Shown here: positions 53,398 through 62,145 of the stretch, one piece after another
How the letters are laid out: each line of letters opens with the position of its first letter
Numbering within the stretch: the stretch's first letter is position 1
Notes under the pieces: generated by a model
Databases searched by the model: none
What the model was told of the DNA's origin: nothing
Seen by the model: only the letters and a program-made list of their open reading frames with translations
Program-made: the position numbers and the translations under genes
Origin: an uncultured Lachnospiraceae bacterium
GTDB lineage: Bacteria; Bacillota; Clostridia; Lachnospirales; Lachnospiraceae
Length of the DNA stretch: 64,000 nt
Direction: 5' to 3'
Assembly (NCBI GenBank): GCA_910589195.1
Contig: CAJUTC010000010.1
Span: 19,246 to 83,245 of the forward strand

Positions 53398-54669
53398 ATG
53401 GCATTGAAGAAGAAGCCGGTTTCCGGCATGAGGGATGTCCTGCCTGCTGAAATGCAGATCCGGGACTATGTGATGAATCAGATTAAAGAAACTTACCGCA
53501 GTTTTGGATTTTCCCAGATTGAAACTCCTTGCGTGGAACATATTGAAAATTTAACAAGCAAACAAGGGGGAGATAACGAAAAACTGATTTTTAAAATTTT
53601 AAAGCGCGGAGAAAAACTGGATGTGGCGGCGGCACAGACGGAAGAGGACGTGGTAGACGGCGGGCTGCGCTATGATCTAACCCTTCCCCTTTCCCGGTAC
53701 TATGCGGCCAATGGAGCCAATTTGCCGGTTCCATTTAAGGCGCTGCAAATGGGAAGCGTCTGGAGGGCAGATCGCCCTCAAAAAGGAAGGTTCCGCCAGT
53801 TCGTCCAGTGTGATATTGACATTTTAGGGGATGCTACTAATTTAGCAGAGATTGAGTTGATTCTTGCCACCACCACAGCCCTGGGAAAAATCTGTCCGGA
53901 TAACGGGTTTACAGTTCGGATTAATGACCGGGGAATTTTAAAGGGAATGGCGGCTTATTGCGGATTTCCCCAGGAAGCATGGGATTCTATTTTTATTACA
54001 TTGGATAAGATGGATAAGATTGGAATGGACGGTGTCAAAGCTGAGCTTTTCGAAGCCGGTTACGGCAAGGAACAGGTGGAACCGTATATCAGCCTGTTTT
54101 CTGACTTTGGCACAGACGCAGACAGTGTCCGCCGGATTGGGGCGCTTTTAACAGAGGCGAAAGCTTTGGATCCGGAGGTTTGGCAGGGACTGGCCTATAT
54201 TATGGATACGGTAATGGCTGTGGCAGAAACAAAGTTTGCCCTTACGTTTGATCCTACTCTGGTGCGGGGCATGTCTTACTATACCGGAACGATTTTTGAG
54301 GTTTCGATGGAAGGCTTTGGAGGCTCTGTAGCAGGCGGGGGACGTTATGATAAAATGATTGGGAAGTTTACCGGGATGGAAACGCCTGCTTGCGGGTTTT
54401 CCATTGGGTTTGAACGGATCGTGACCATTTTAATGGATCAGAATTTTACCGTGCCTGGAAATCAAAAGAAGAAGGCCTATTTATTTGAAAAAGGAATTGA
54501 CCAGCAAGTATTAAGCCAGATTATCCGGGAGGCATCCCGGGAAAGAGCAAAAGGGGTACAGGTGCTGGTTGTCCAGATGAACAAAAATAAGAAATTTCAG
54601 AAGGAGCAGCTTCAAAAGGAAGGATACGAAACATTTCAGGAATTTTATAAGGATGCGTTAAAACGATAG
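53398..54669 (+). CDS. hisS: Histidyl-tRNA synthetase
   Basis: A 423-residue class II aminoacyl-tRNA synthetase. Motif 1 and 2 regions include VSGMRDVLPAEM, KQGGDNEKLIFKI, RYDLTLPLSRY and WRADRPQKGRFRQFVQCDID. The histidine-specific LVRGMSYYTGTIFEV and GGGRYDKMIGKF follow, then motif 3 with CGFSIGFERI. The C-terminal anticodon domain is short. It is followed by aspS after 24 bp, the usual Firmicute pair. Confidence 0.95.
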   Translation: MALKKKPVSGMRDVLPAEMQIRDYVMNQIKETYRSFGFSQIETPCVEHIENLTSKQGGDNEKLIFKILKRGEKLDVAAAQTEEDVVDGGLRYDLTLPLSRYYAANGANLPVPFKALQMGSVWRADRPQKGRFRQFVQCDIDILGDATNLAEIELILATTTALGKICPDNGFTVRINDRGILKGMAAYCGFPQEAWDSIFITLDKMDKIGMDGVKAELFEAGYGKEQVEPYISLFSDFGTDADSVRRIGALLTEAKALDPEVWQGLAYIMDTVMAVAETKFALTFDPTLVRGMSYYTGTIFEVSMEGFGGSVAGGGRYDKMIGKFTGMETPACGFSIGFERIVTILMDQNFTVPGNQKKKAYLFEKGIDQQVLSQIIREASRERAKGVQVLVVQMNKNKKFQKEQLQKEGYETFQEFYKDALKR

Positions 54670-54693
54670 TGTACAAAGAAGGAGAATGAAATC

Positions 54694-56508
54694 ATGGCAG
54701 AATCAATGGCAGGTCTTAAGCGTTCCCATCGGTGCGGGGAAGTGTCAGAGTCTAATATCGGACAAGAAGTAACCGTAATGGGATGGGTTCAGAAAAGCAG
54801 AAATAAAGGCGGGATTATCTTTGTGGATTTGCGGGATCGTTCCGGTCTCCTACAGATTATTTTTGAAGAAAGCGATTGCGGCTCCCAGTATTTCGCAAAG
54901 GCGGAGAAACTGAGAAGCGAGTTTGTGGTGGCCGTTACCGGCCAGGTGGAACTTCGCTCTGGCGGGGCAAATCCTAATTTAAAAACAGGGACCATTGAAG
55001 TGCGGGCCAAAAGCCTTCGGATCCTTGCGGAATCAGAAACACCACCCTTCCCCATTGAGGAAAATTCAAAAACCAAAGAAGAACTGCGGTTAAAATACCG
55101 TTATCTGGACTTAAGAAGGCCAGACATCCAGCGGAATCTGATGACAAGAAGCCAGGCGGCAATTTTAATCCGTGCTTTTTTGGCACAGGAAGGATTTTTG
55201 GAAATTGAAACGCCAACTTTAATCAAAAGCACGCCAGAAGGCGCAAGAGACTATCTGGTTCCCAGCAGAGTTCATCCAGGTTCTTTCTATGCGCTTCCCC
55301 AGTCGCCTCAGCTATTTAAGCAATTATTGATGTGTTCTGGCTATGATCGGTATTTCCAGCTTGCCAGATGCTACCGGGATGAAGACTTGCGGGCAGACCG
55401 CCAGCCGGAGTTTACCCAGATTGACATGGAATTATCCTTTGTGGATGAAGAAGATGTAATGGATGTGAATGAACGTCTGGTACAGAAGCTGTTTCAGGAA
55501 ATCTGCGGCATAGAAATCCAGCTTCCCCTTCCAAGGCTGACATGGAAAGAAGCCATGGATCGGTTTGGATCGGATAAGCCGGATATGCGTTTTGGCATGG
55601 AACTTGTGGATGTATCAGAAACCGTAGCAGGCTGCGAATTTGTGGTATTTCAAAACGCTTTGGAACATGGCGGATCTGTAAGAGGGCTTTGCGTTAAGGG
55701 GCAGGCAGGAATGCCAAGAAAGAAAATTGACGCCCTGGTAGAGTTTGCGAAAGGGTATGGCGCTAAGGGTCTGGCTTACCTGGCAATCCAGCCAGACGGT
55801 TCCTATAAGTCTTCGTTTGCCAAGTTTATGACCAAAGAGCAGTTAACCAGCCTGACCGCCGCTATGGAAGGAGAACCGGGCGATCTTTTGTTGTTTGCCG
55901 CTGATAAAACCAGCCTGGTTTACAACGTTCTTGGCGCGCTCCGGCTGGAACTTGGAAAACAGCTTGATTTGATTCCGGAAAACAGCTGGAAATTCGTATG
56001 GATTACCCAGTTTCCGCTGCTGGAGTATTCCGAGGAAGAAGACCGCTATGTGGCAATGCACCATCCGTTTACAATGCCGATGGAAGAGGATCTGCCGCTT
56101 TTGGACACAGATCCTGGGGCCGTGCGGGCGAAAGCGTATGATATTGTGCTTAATGGTACGGAATTAGGAGGCGGATCGGTACGGATCCATCAGGCGGATA
56201 TCCAGTCAAAAATGTTTGAAGTCCTGGGCTTTACACCCAAAAAGGCACAGGAACAATTTGGTTTCCTTCTGGAAGCGTTCAAGTACGGGGTGCCTCCTCA
56301 CGCTGGTCTGGCATACGGCTTAGACCGTGTGGTAATGTGGATGGTTGGCGCTGACAGCATCCGTGACGTGATTGCGTTCCCTAAAGTGAAGGATGCCTCC
56401 TGTCTGATGAGTGAAGCGCCGGCGCCGGTTGATGAAAAGCAGCTTGCCGAGCTGGGGATTGAAGTGACAGAAGAAAATGAAAATCCGTTAGATGTCACCA
56501 CACCCTAG
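54694..56508 (+). CDS. aspS: Aspartyl-tRNA synthetase
   Basis: A 604-residue bacterial-type AspRS. The N-terminal OB-fold anticodon domain is at about residues 1-105 (VMGWVQKSRNKGGIIFVDLRDR). Class II motifs follow (TPTLIKSTPEGARDYLVPSR, CYRDEDLRADRQPEFTQID). The GAD insertion domain lies at about 290-420, and motif 3 is AYGLDRVVMWMVG. AAGGAG precedes the start. Whether it also charges tRNA-Asn cannot be decided without gatCAB. Confidence 0.96.
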   Translation: MAESMAGLKRSHRCGEVSESNIGQEVTVMGWVQKSRNKGGIIFVDLRDRSGLLQIIFEESDCGSQYFAKAEKLRSEFVVAVTGQVELRSGGANPNLKTGTIEVRAKSLRILAESETPPFPIEENSKTKEELRLKYRYLDLRRPDIQRNLMTRSQAAILIRAFLAQEGFLEIETPTLIKSTPEGARDYLVPSRVHPGSFYALPQSPQLFKQLLMCSGYDRYFQLARCYRDEDLRADRQPEFTQIDMELSFVDEEDVMDVNERLVQKLFQEICGIEIQLPLPRLTWKEAMDRFGSDKPDMRFGMELVDVSETVAGCEFVVFQNALEHGGSVRGLCVKGQAGMPRKKIDALVEFAKGYGAKGLAYLAIQPDGSYKSSFAKFMTKEQLTSLTAAMEGEPGDLLLFAADKTSLVYNVLGALRLELGKQLDLIPENSWKFVWITQFPLLEYSEEEDRYVAMHHPFTMPMEEDLPLLDTDPGAVRAKAYDIVLNGTELGGGSVRIHQADIQSKMFEVLGFTPKKAQEQFGFLLEAFKYGVPPHAGLAYGLDRVVMWMVGADSIRDVIAFPKVKDASCLMSEAPAPVDEKQLAELGIEVTEENENPLDVTTP

Positions 56509-56591
56509 ATGAACGTTTTCTGAAATAGGCGGAGATGACAAAAGATAAACGGCTAGGCGGCATTAAAAGAATAAAATTAGAAAGTGGCATT

Positions 56592-57929
56592 ATGAAACAG
56601 AATATTGATTTACTCCATGGAGCGATTCTTCCTTCCCTGACAGCTTTAGCGGTTCCCATTATGGCAACCTCCCTGGTGCAAACGGCCTATAGTTTAACGG
56701 ATATGGCCTGGATAGGGCGGGTGGGAAGCGGGGCTGTGGCGGCTGTAGGATCGGCTGGCATGTATACCTGGCTCTCCTCTGGCCTTGTGGCCGTCGCCAA
56801 GATGGGAGGCCAGATTAAGGCAGCCCACTCTATCGGAGAAGGAAACCTGGAGGCAGCCGGAACTTATGGGGCAGGCGCAATCCAGCTTACACTTTTGCTG
56901 GCAGCGGCGTTTGCGATTGTTGTAAATGGATTTGCGGGGCCTTTCATCGGTTTTTTTGGGCTTAGCAGTCCCAAAATCGTAGCAGAGGCAATTACTTATT
57001 TAAGGATTGCCTGTGGCTTGATAGTATTTTCCTATTTAAGCCAAACACTGACTGGACTTTACACAGCAGCGGGAAACAGCCAGACTCCTTTCATGGCCAA
57101 TTGTATTGGCATGGGGGCTAATATTCTTTTTGATCCCATCCTGATTTTTGGAATTGGCCCATTTCCCAGGCTGGAGGTGGCAGGGGCGGCCATTGCTACC
57201 GTAGCCTCCCAGGGAGTGGTAGCAGCAGTGCTTTTGCTAGCGGCCAGAAAAGATGAAGTGTTGTTTCCTCATATTCAGATATGGAAGAAAGTCCCTTCCC
57301 GGTATTTTAAGGTGATGATCCAAATCGGATTTCCCTCTGGCGTGCAGAATATGATTTACTGCATGATTTCTATGGTGCTTACCCGGTTTGTGGCAGTCTG
57401 GGGAGATGCGGCGGTGGCAGCCCAGCGGGTAGGAAGCCAGATTGAATCCATTTCCTGGATGACAGCAGAAGGCTTTGGAACGGCAATGAATGCCTTTGTG
57501 GGACAGAATTACGGCGGAAAGAAGTATGACAGGGTAAAACGGGGATATTTGATTGCGGCAGTTATTGTTTGCTTGTGGGGATGTTTCACCACGGCAGTGC
57601 TGGTATTGGGAAGCCGTCCTGTATTTTCCCTGTTTATCCGGGAACCACAGGTAATTCCTCTGGGAATGGATTATCTGAAAGTTTTGGGCGTTAGCCAGAT
57701 GTTTATGTGCATAGAGCTGATGACAGTAGGGGCATTGTCAGGAGTAGGAAAAACGTTTCAATGTTCCGTGATTACAGTAGCCCTTACTTCCGCCCGTATT
57801 CCGTTAGCAATGGTTCTTGGGAATGGATTAGGCCTAAATGGAATCTGGTGGGCGTTTTCCATTTCCAGTATTGCGAAAGGAATTATATTTTATTTATATT
57901 ATATGGGAGTGCTGCGCAGGCTTTCATAA
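56592..57929 (+). CDS. MATE family efflux transporter
   Basis: A 445-residue multidrug and toxin extrusion protein with twelve hydrophobic segments in two homologous halves. FALTALAVP-type opening (LHGAILPSLTALAVPIMATSL is split over helix 1), MAWIGRVGSGAVAA, and in the second half AEGFGTAMNAFVGQNYG are typical. The ATG at 56592 places helix 1 about 15 residues in; an in-frame ATG at 56535 would add a basic extension and cannot be excluded. A 20-bp tandem duplication covers the stop codon. The substrate is unknown. Confidence 0.9.
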   Translation: MKQNIDLLHGAILPSLTALAVPIMATSLVQTAYSLTDMAWIGRVGSGAVAAVGSAGMYTWLSSGLVAVAKMGGQIKAAHSIGEGNLEAAGTYGAGAIQLTLLLAAAFAIVVNGFAGPFIGFFGLSSPKIVAEAITYLRIACGLIVFSYLSQTLTGLYTAAGNSQTPFMANCIGMGANILFDPILIFGIGPFPRLEVAGAAIATVASQGVVAAVLLLAARKDEVLFPHIQIWKKVPSRYFKVMIQIGFPSGVQNMIYCMISMVLTRFVAVWGDAAVAAQRVGSQIESISWMTAEGFGTAMNAFVGQNYGGKKYDRVKRGYLIAAVIVCLWGCFTTAVLVLGSRPVFSLFIREPQVIPLGMDYLKVLGVSQMFMCIELMTVGALSGVGKTFQCSVITVALTSARIPLAMVLGNGLGLNGIWWAFSISSIAKGIIFYLYYMGVLRRLS

Positions 57930-57949
57930 GCGCTGCGCAGGCTCATAAG
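57911..57949 (+). repeat. Tandem duplication across the MATE stop codon
   Basis: GCTGCGCAGGCTTTCATAAG (57911-57930) is repeated at 57932-57949 with two T missing. The TAA of the MATE gene lies in the first copy. Just beyond, TTTTAACAAGTT occurs twice (57966-57991), and TTTAACAAG a third time near 58057. The function of these, if any, is unknown. Confidence 0.75.
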
Positions 57950-58133
57950 GACAGTGGAAAAAATTTTTAACAAGTTCATTTTAACAAGTTTATGCAAAAT
58001 AGGTATGGACGAAAACGGGATTTTATGAGAAAATAAAACAAAGTATGATGTGATAAATTTAACAAGCTGCCTGGAGGCAGAAGGCTATCACTGCCATACA
58101 ATAATACTACATATTTGAAAGGAGTTTTAACAC

Positions 58134-58826
58134 ATGATTTATTCAAAAGAAGTTGAAGAGATGTGTACTGTAGCACAGGGTGTACATCATGGCTGTGCTC
58201 CGATCCCAGAAGAAGCAAAATGGGTTCAGGCTAAGGAAGTAAAAGATATCTCCGGCCTGACACACGGCATAGGCTGGTGTGCTCCTCAGCAGGGGGCCTG
58301 TAAGCTGACTCTGAATGTAAAAGAAGGCATTATTCAGGAAGCATTGGTGGAAACCATTGGATGTTCTGGTATGACTCACTCCGCAGCTATGGCAGCAGAA
58401 ATCCTTCCTGGCCTGACCGTTATGGAAGCATTAAATACCGACTTAGTATGTGACGCGATTAACACTGCTATGAGAGAACTGTTTTTACAGATTGTTTACG
58501 GACGTACCCAGAGCGCGTTCTCGGAAGACGGGCTTCCGGTAGGCGCTGGCCTGGAAGATTTGGGCAAGGGCCTGCGCAGCCAGGTTGGTACTATGTATGG
58601 AACCTTAAAGAAAGGTCCTCGTTATCTGGAAATGGCAGAAGGCTATGTAACTGGGATTGCCCTTGATAAGGATGATCAGATTATCGGTTACAAGTTTGTA
58701 AGCCTGGGCAAGATGACTGACTTCATCAAAAAGGGTGATGACCCCAACACTGCTTACGAAAAAGCTTGTGGACAGTATGGCCGTGTAGAGGATGCTGTTA
58801 AGATTATCGACCCACGGAAAGAATGA
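58134..58826 (+). CDS. IscU/NifU-like iron-sulfur scaffold-type protein
   Basis: A 230-residue protein related to IscU/NifU N-terminal scaffolds. IGCSGMTHSAAMAAEIL (Cys77) corresponds to the second conserved scaffold cysteine region, and LVCDAINTAM gives a third-type cysteine. Additional cysteines appear at residues 11, 21, near 49 and near 56. It is longer than SufU/IscU (about 130-150), with an extra C-terminal part (about 130-230) of unknown role. AAAGGAG precedes the ATG. It is 18 bp from, and surely co-transcribed with, the GGGtGRT gene. The scaffold role is by homology; the client is unknown. Confidence 0.8.
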   Translation: MIYSKEVEEMCTVAQGVHHGCAPIPEEAKWVQAKEVKDISGLTHGIGWCAPQQGACKLTLNVKEGIIQEALVETIGCSGMTHSAAMAAEILPGLTVMEALNTDLVCDAINTAMRELFLQIVYGRTQSAFSEDGLPVGAGLEDLGKGLRSQVGTMYGTLKKGPRYLEMAEGYVTGIALDKDDQIIGYKFVSLGKMTDFIKKGDDPNTAYEKACGQYGRVEDAVKIIDPRKE

Positions 58827-58844
58827 TAAAGGAGGACGTGAAAG

Positions 58845-59855
58845 ATGGCTTTATTTGAATCATATGAAAGACGTATTGATAAAATCAATGGCGTATTAAA
58901 CAGCTATGGCATCGCTTCCCTGGAAGAGGCTGAAAAAATTACGAAGGATGCCGGTTTAAACGTTTATGACCAGATTAAGAAAATTCAGCCCATTTGTTTC
59001 GAAAACGCATGCTGGGCTTATACGGTAGGCGCGGCGATCGCAATCAAGAAGGGCTGTAAGAGAGCGGCAGATGCTGCTGCCGCCATTGGCGAAGGCTTAC
59101 AGGCATTTTGTATCCCAGGTTCGGTAGCGGATACCCGTAAGGTTGGTTTAGGACATGGAAATTTAGGAAAGATGCTTCTGGAAGAAGATACGGATTGCTT
59201 CTGCTTCCTGGCAGGTCATGAGTCTTTTGCGGCTGCAGAAGGCGCTATCGGTATTGCGGAGAAAGCAAATAAAGTCCGCAAAAAACCTCTTCGTGTTATC
59301 TTAAACGGTTTAGGAAAGGATGCGGCTAAGATTATTTCCCGTATCAACGGTTTTACATTTGTAGAAACAGAGTACGATCCTTATACAAATACCGTAACGG
59401 AAGTTGAACGGATTGCATATTCAGAAGGCCTCCGTGCTAAGGTTAACTGCTATGGCGCAAACAGTGTTCCGGAAGGCGTAGCTATCATGTGGAAAGAGAA
59501 TGTGGATGTTTCCATTACCGGAAACTCTACTAATCCCACCCGGTTCCAGCATCCGGTGGCAGGTACATATAAGAAGGAAAGAAATGAAGCAGGAAAGAAA
59601 TACTTCTCCGTAGCTTCCGGCGGCGGTACTGGACGTACCCTGCATCCCGATAATATGGCCGCAGGCCCGGCTTCTTACGGTATGACCGATACATTAGGCC
59701 GTATGCACTCTGACGCGCAGTTTGCCGGATCCTCCTCCGTTCCGGCTCATGTTGAGATGATGGGTCTGATCGGTGCGGGTAATAATCCTATGGTTGGTAT
59801 GACGGTGGCTGTGGCTGTTTCCATCCAGGAAGCAGCAGAGGCAGGAAAGTTTTAA
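58845..59855 (+). CDS. GGGtGRT family protein, function unknown
   Basis: A 336-residue soluble protein carrying the motif that names the family, GGGTGRT at residues 259-265 (in SVASGGGTGRTLHPDN). Other conserved-looking blocks are RKVGLGHGNLGKMLL, FLAGHESFAAAEGAIG, and CYGANSVPEGVAIMWKENVDVSITGNSTNP. The glycine-rich loops and the GHGN/GHES histidines suggest nucleotide or cofactor binding, but no biochemical function is known to me. AAGGAGG precedes the ATG. It is the second gene of a pair with the scaffold-like protein. Its last codons (59826-59855) recur twice downstream. Confidence 0.88.
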   Translation: MALFESYERRIDKINGVLNSYGIASLEEAEKITKDAGLNVYDQIKKIQPICFENACWAYTVGAAIAIKKGCKRAADAAAAIGEGLQAFCIPGSVADTRKVGLGHGNLGKMLLEEDTDCFCFLAGHESFAAAEGAIGIAEKANKVRKKPLRVILNGLGKDAAKIISRINGFTFVETEYDPYTNTVTEVERIAYSEGLRAKVNCYGANSVPEGVAIMWKENVDVSITGNSTNPTRFQHPVAGTYKKERNEAGKKYFSVASGGGTGRTLHPDNMAAGPASYGMTDTLGRMHSDAQFAGSSSVPAHVEMMGLIGAGNNPMVGMTVAVAVSIQEAAEAGKF

Positions 59856-59938
59856 GTAAAAGCTGAAAAACCCTTGATTTTTGCGGGCAACGAGCCAAGT
59901 GAGCATGCTTGCATACACATTTGGCGACTGCCGCGAGA

Positions 59939-59974
59939 GCCAATAACCCCGTTGCTTGCAGCGGGGTTATTGGC
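59939..59974 (+). terminator. Strong hairpin after the GGGtGRT gene
   Basis: GCCAATAACCCCG (59939-59951) and CGGGGTTATTGGC (59962-59974) pair perfectly around a 10-base loop. No T run follows, so it may protect the 3' end of the mRNA instead of terminating. Confidence 0.6.
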
Positions 59975-60033
59975 TTCAGGGCATTCCAGGCGTTCTCATT
60001 TTGTCTGGTTTGCCCTGTTTTTTTGCCATGCAT

Positions 60034-60124
60034 GCCGCAAAGCCGCCAGTGACAGGTTTGCGGCTGTGCTGCTTGACATTACTTGACAAGAAAATCACGC
60101 CTACTTGACATGGAAATCAGGCTT
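60034..60124 (+). repeat. Hairpin plus two 22-bp tandem imperfect repeats at the island's left side
   Basis: GCCGCAAA (60034-60041) pairs with TTTGCGGC (60057-60064). Then ACTTGACAAGAAAATCACGC (60081-60102) and ACTTGACATGGAAATCAGGC (60103-60124) are tandem copies with a 22-bp period, preceded by a partial GCTTGACATT. A diverged piece recurs at 61984-61997 on the other side of the cargo genes. No gene is seen in 59856-60160. Confidence 0.6.
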
Positions 60125-60168
60125 ACAAATCCCGGTTTTTCTGCATCATGGAGGGATGAGCCTGATAT

Positions 60169-61024
60169 GTGATTATTCTTATAGATGGCCCCTGAGGAGT
60201 GGGTAAATCATATGCAATTGAAAAAGCCTTAAACAATAATAATTCATGTAATATTTCAATGTTTGGTATGAAGGATGCTCGTGAAATTTATCATGAAGTA
60301 TTTTTTCAGTTAGTGATGAAAGACAAAATAGGGTATAGTTCCTTTCTTTCTAAGGTAAAAGATGTGTGCGCTATGCTTTCAAAAAAATAGATACTATTAA
60401 AAAATTTGTAGAGTCTATGGTAACAGAGAAGGAGTTGTTTCTTAATATTTCTAAGAGCTTTAATAGTTATCATTTTATTGATACAGATGATTTGGAAAGA
60501 ATGAATGGTGGTATTAAAATAGAAGATGTATTTGGCATTATAGATGAGTTGAAAAGATGTAATTATGTAAAAGTTATTGTGGTAGCTATTTGCGGACTCT
60601 ACAAAAGGCACAAAATTTATATGATGATGTTAGGCTCAAATTAAAAGATGATTACAGAGATGAGTTTTATGATGAGATTCGAATAAGTAATAATATGGTT
60701 AAAATATTGCAAAAGTATTATCAAAATGAAATAGAAATAATTGCTGAAGAGATTGATGCGGAGTATCAAATATTCATACATGCAGGAGATAAACCTAATT
60801 ATTATAAGTCAGATGAAGAAATAAAGCAGGTATTACCTAGCATGGCTGAAAAAATCAAACAAGAAACTAATATTATAAAAGTATCACGTTATGCAGATGA
60901 ATATTTTACCTGGAGTGAGCATTTACAATTAGATGTTAGCCAGTTGAAGAATGATTATAAAACGAAAATTAGTAGTATGATTTATGATAAGATTATAAAT
61001 GGAAGTATGGAATATCTGACATAA
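60169..61024 (+). pseudogene. Broken KAP-type P-loop NTPase
   Basis: Three frames read in sequence give one recognisable NTPase. Frame 1 begins abruptly at 60169 (an in-frame TGA is at 60163) with VIILIDGP, a TGA at 60193-60195, then GVGKSYAIEKAL and NISMFGMKDAREIY. This is the Walker A and following strand of KAP NTPases, where the stop falls at the position of the usual Trp (GPWGxGKS). The frame shifts at an A7 run (60381-60387). Frame 2 carries FIDTDDLERMN (Walker B-like) and KVIVVA, then shifts near 60590. Frame 3 gives LYDDVRLKLKDDYRDEF to the stop at 61024. It is AT-rich and unlike its neighbours. The start is missing. KAP ATPases include membrane-associated and defence proteins; the family call is from motif memory. 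Confidence 0.6.
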
Positions 61025-61055
61025 GCATACTATTTTGCACATCCCTTTCACATAA

Positions 61056-61577
61056 TCCATCATACTTGTATTTGACGAGCTGGAAAGGATAAATGAGTGG
61101 TATGATACATGTGATCAGCTTCAGGGTATTTCCATAGATTATCAGATAAAAAGCATTCAGTCAGCGATGTTGAAATATGAGAGGTGCTATCCGGATCATC
61201 AGGCGGCAAAAGTATTCAACGATTTGTTTGGATTCCGTACTCTCTGTGATAACTATGAGAATGTCCTGCAGACGTCTGGGCAAGATAAAATTCGGGTAGC
61301 AGATATGTTCTGGCAGAAAGTCGAAGGAAGATGGGTATGGGGGAGTCTATGTATATTTCCAGTTAAGCAGTTATCACTATCCTATAGAGATCCAATACAA
61401 TACCTACCATGACCGTCAGCTTAATAACTGGCTGCATAAATATGTCTATAAGAGGCAATATAAGCTCAGGCTGGATATGACTTGCGTCAGGCATATGAAA
61501 GTGGTAATATAAAAAACGAAAGTGAGTTTAAGGAGGTGCTGAGAAATGTGTTATTTAGTAGCGAAGAAGTTCAATGA
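61056..61577 (+). pseudogene. Broken RelA/SpoT-domain (nucleotidyltransferase) gene
   Basis: The reading begins without a start codon after a TAA at 61053 and gives FDELERINEWYDTC and FNDLFGFRTLCDNYENV. It shifts frame near 61307 to continue DGYGGVYVYFQLSSYHYPIE and IQYNTYHDRQLNNWLHKY. It shifts again near 61465 to end GYDLRQAYESGNIKNES and so on to a TGA at 61575-61577. The GYRGVHVY/IEIQ pattern is that of RelA_SpoT synthetase-type domains. At least two frameshifts and a missing N-terminus make it a pseudogene. Its tail overlaps the small intact ORF at 61546. Confidence 0.65.
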
Positions 61578-61752
61578 TGTGGGTTGTTTAGCTTTGCAGA
61601 CATCACATGGTAAGCATCTGGCAGATTTTAAGAAGAAGCTGATAAAAGCCGTGGGATATGACACGATTCAGTTGATAACCATCAGCCGCCCATCTGCTTA
61701 TGGGGAGTATGAGCCTTACCATTTTCTTGAAACAGAACGGGAGTTCGAGTAG
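61546..61752 (+). CDS. Small unknown protein, 68 residues, downstream of the RelA/SpoT remnant
   Basis: An intact frame with AAGGAGG placed before the ATG. The product begins MCYLVAKKFNDVGCLALQTS and has YGEYEPYHFLETEREFE at the end. I recall similar short proteins of unknown function (possibly DUF6718) encoded after RelA/SpoT-domain genes in Lachnospiraceae, but cannot verify the name. It overlaps the end of the broken upstream gene by 32 bases, suggesting an original two-gene unit. Whether it still is expressed is unclear. Confidence 0.6.
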   Translation: MCYLVAKKFNDVGCLALQTSHGKHLADFKKKLIKAVGYDTIQLITISRPSAYGEYEPYHFLETEREFE

Positions 61753-62038
61753 GCAGTAAAGAATTTGTAATTGACATTTAGTTCTAGTTATTGCGGGTAT
61801 ATTGATAATAGAATAAATTTTTCTTTATCCAATTTTAAGCGTTTGATTTGTCGAGCGAGTTTTAAACGAAGGGTTACAGAAAGAGCCAGAAAAGGTGCCA
61901 GATGACTTGACTTTTTGCTCCAGCCATTGTACATTAACACACGTTAGGCAGGCCAGGTCTGGTTTGTTCTGTACTTTATGTTTACTCGACATGAAATAGG
62001 CAGAAAGCCTGATTTTTTGGGTTTTAGCAGACTGGATT
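61753..62038 (+). repeat. Intergenic remnant with pieces shared with the island's left side
   Basis: No gene is visible. GTCTGGTTTG at 61957-61966 recurs from 60003-60012, both followed by a CTGT stretch. ACTCGACATGAAAT at 61984-61997 resembles the 22-bp repeat at 60103-60117. The pairing of these pieces on both sides of 60.17-61.75 kb suggests flanking direct repeats of an inserted segment. Confidence 0.45.
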
Positions 62039-62068
62039 GAGGAAACGGCAGAGGCTGGGAAATTCTAA
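62039..62068 (+). repeat. Second copy of the GGGtGRT gene's last codons
   Basis: GAG GAA ACG GCA GAG GCT GGG AAA TTC TAA encodes EETAEAGKF-stop, against QEAAEAGKF-stop at 59826-59855. I count 23 of 30 identical bases, with most differences at third positions. The frame is open backwards for about 20 codons (IFWVLADWI), where similarity to the gene fades. The wobble pattern suggests descent from a diverged homologue, not a recent duplication. Confidence 0.6.
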
Positions 62069-62094
62069 TAGAGTGGCTTAAAATGGCGTAATAT

Positions 62095-62139
62095 GGAGGG
62101 TTAATCAAGTTGTGATTCGGTTTGATTAGCCCTCCTTTT
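62095..62139 (+). terminator. Terminator after the second C-terminal copy
   Basis: GGAGGGTTAATCAA pairs with TTGATTAGCCCTCC (one wobble) and is followed by TTTT. The start ATGGAGGG also occurs at 60149, just before the KAP remnant, where a matching right arm is missing. Confidence 0.85.
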
Positions 62140-62145
62140 CATGTC

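Noticed and set aside
60081..60124. CRISPR-like repeats
   Set aside because: Only two adjacent 22-bp copies without spacers and no cas genes; better read as a tandem duplication.
60366..60644. Independent 92-residue gene
   Set aside because: Its sequence continues the NTPase reading from the preceding frame after an A7 run, so it is a piece of one broken gene.
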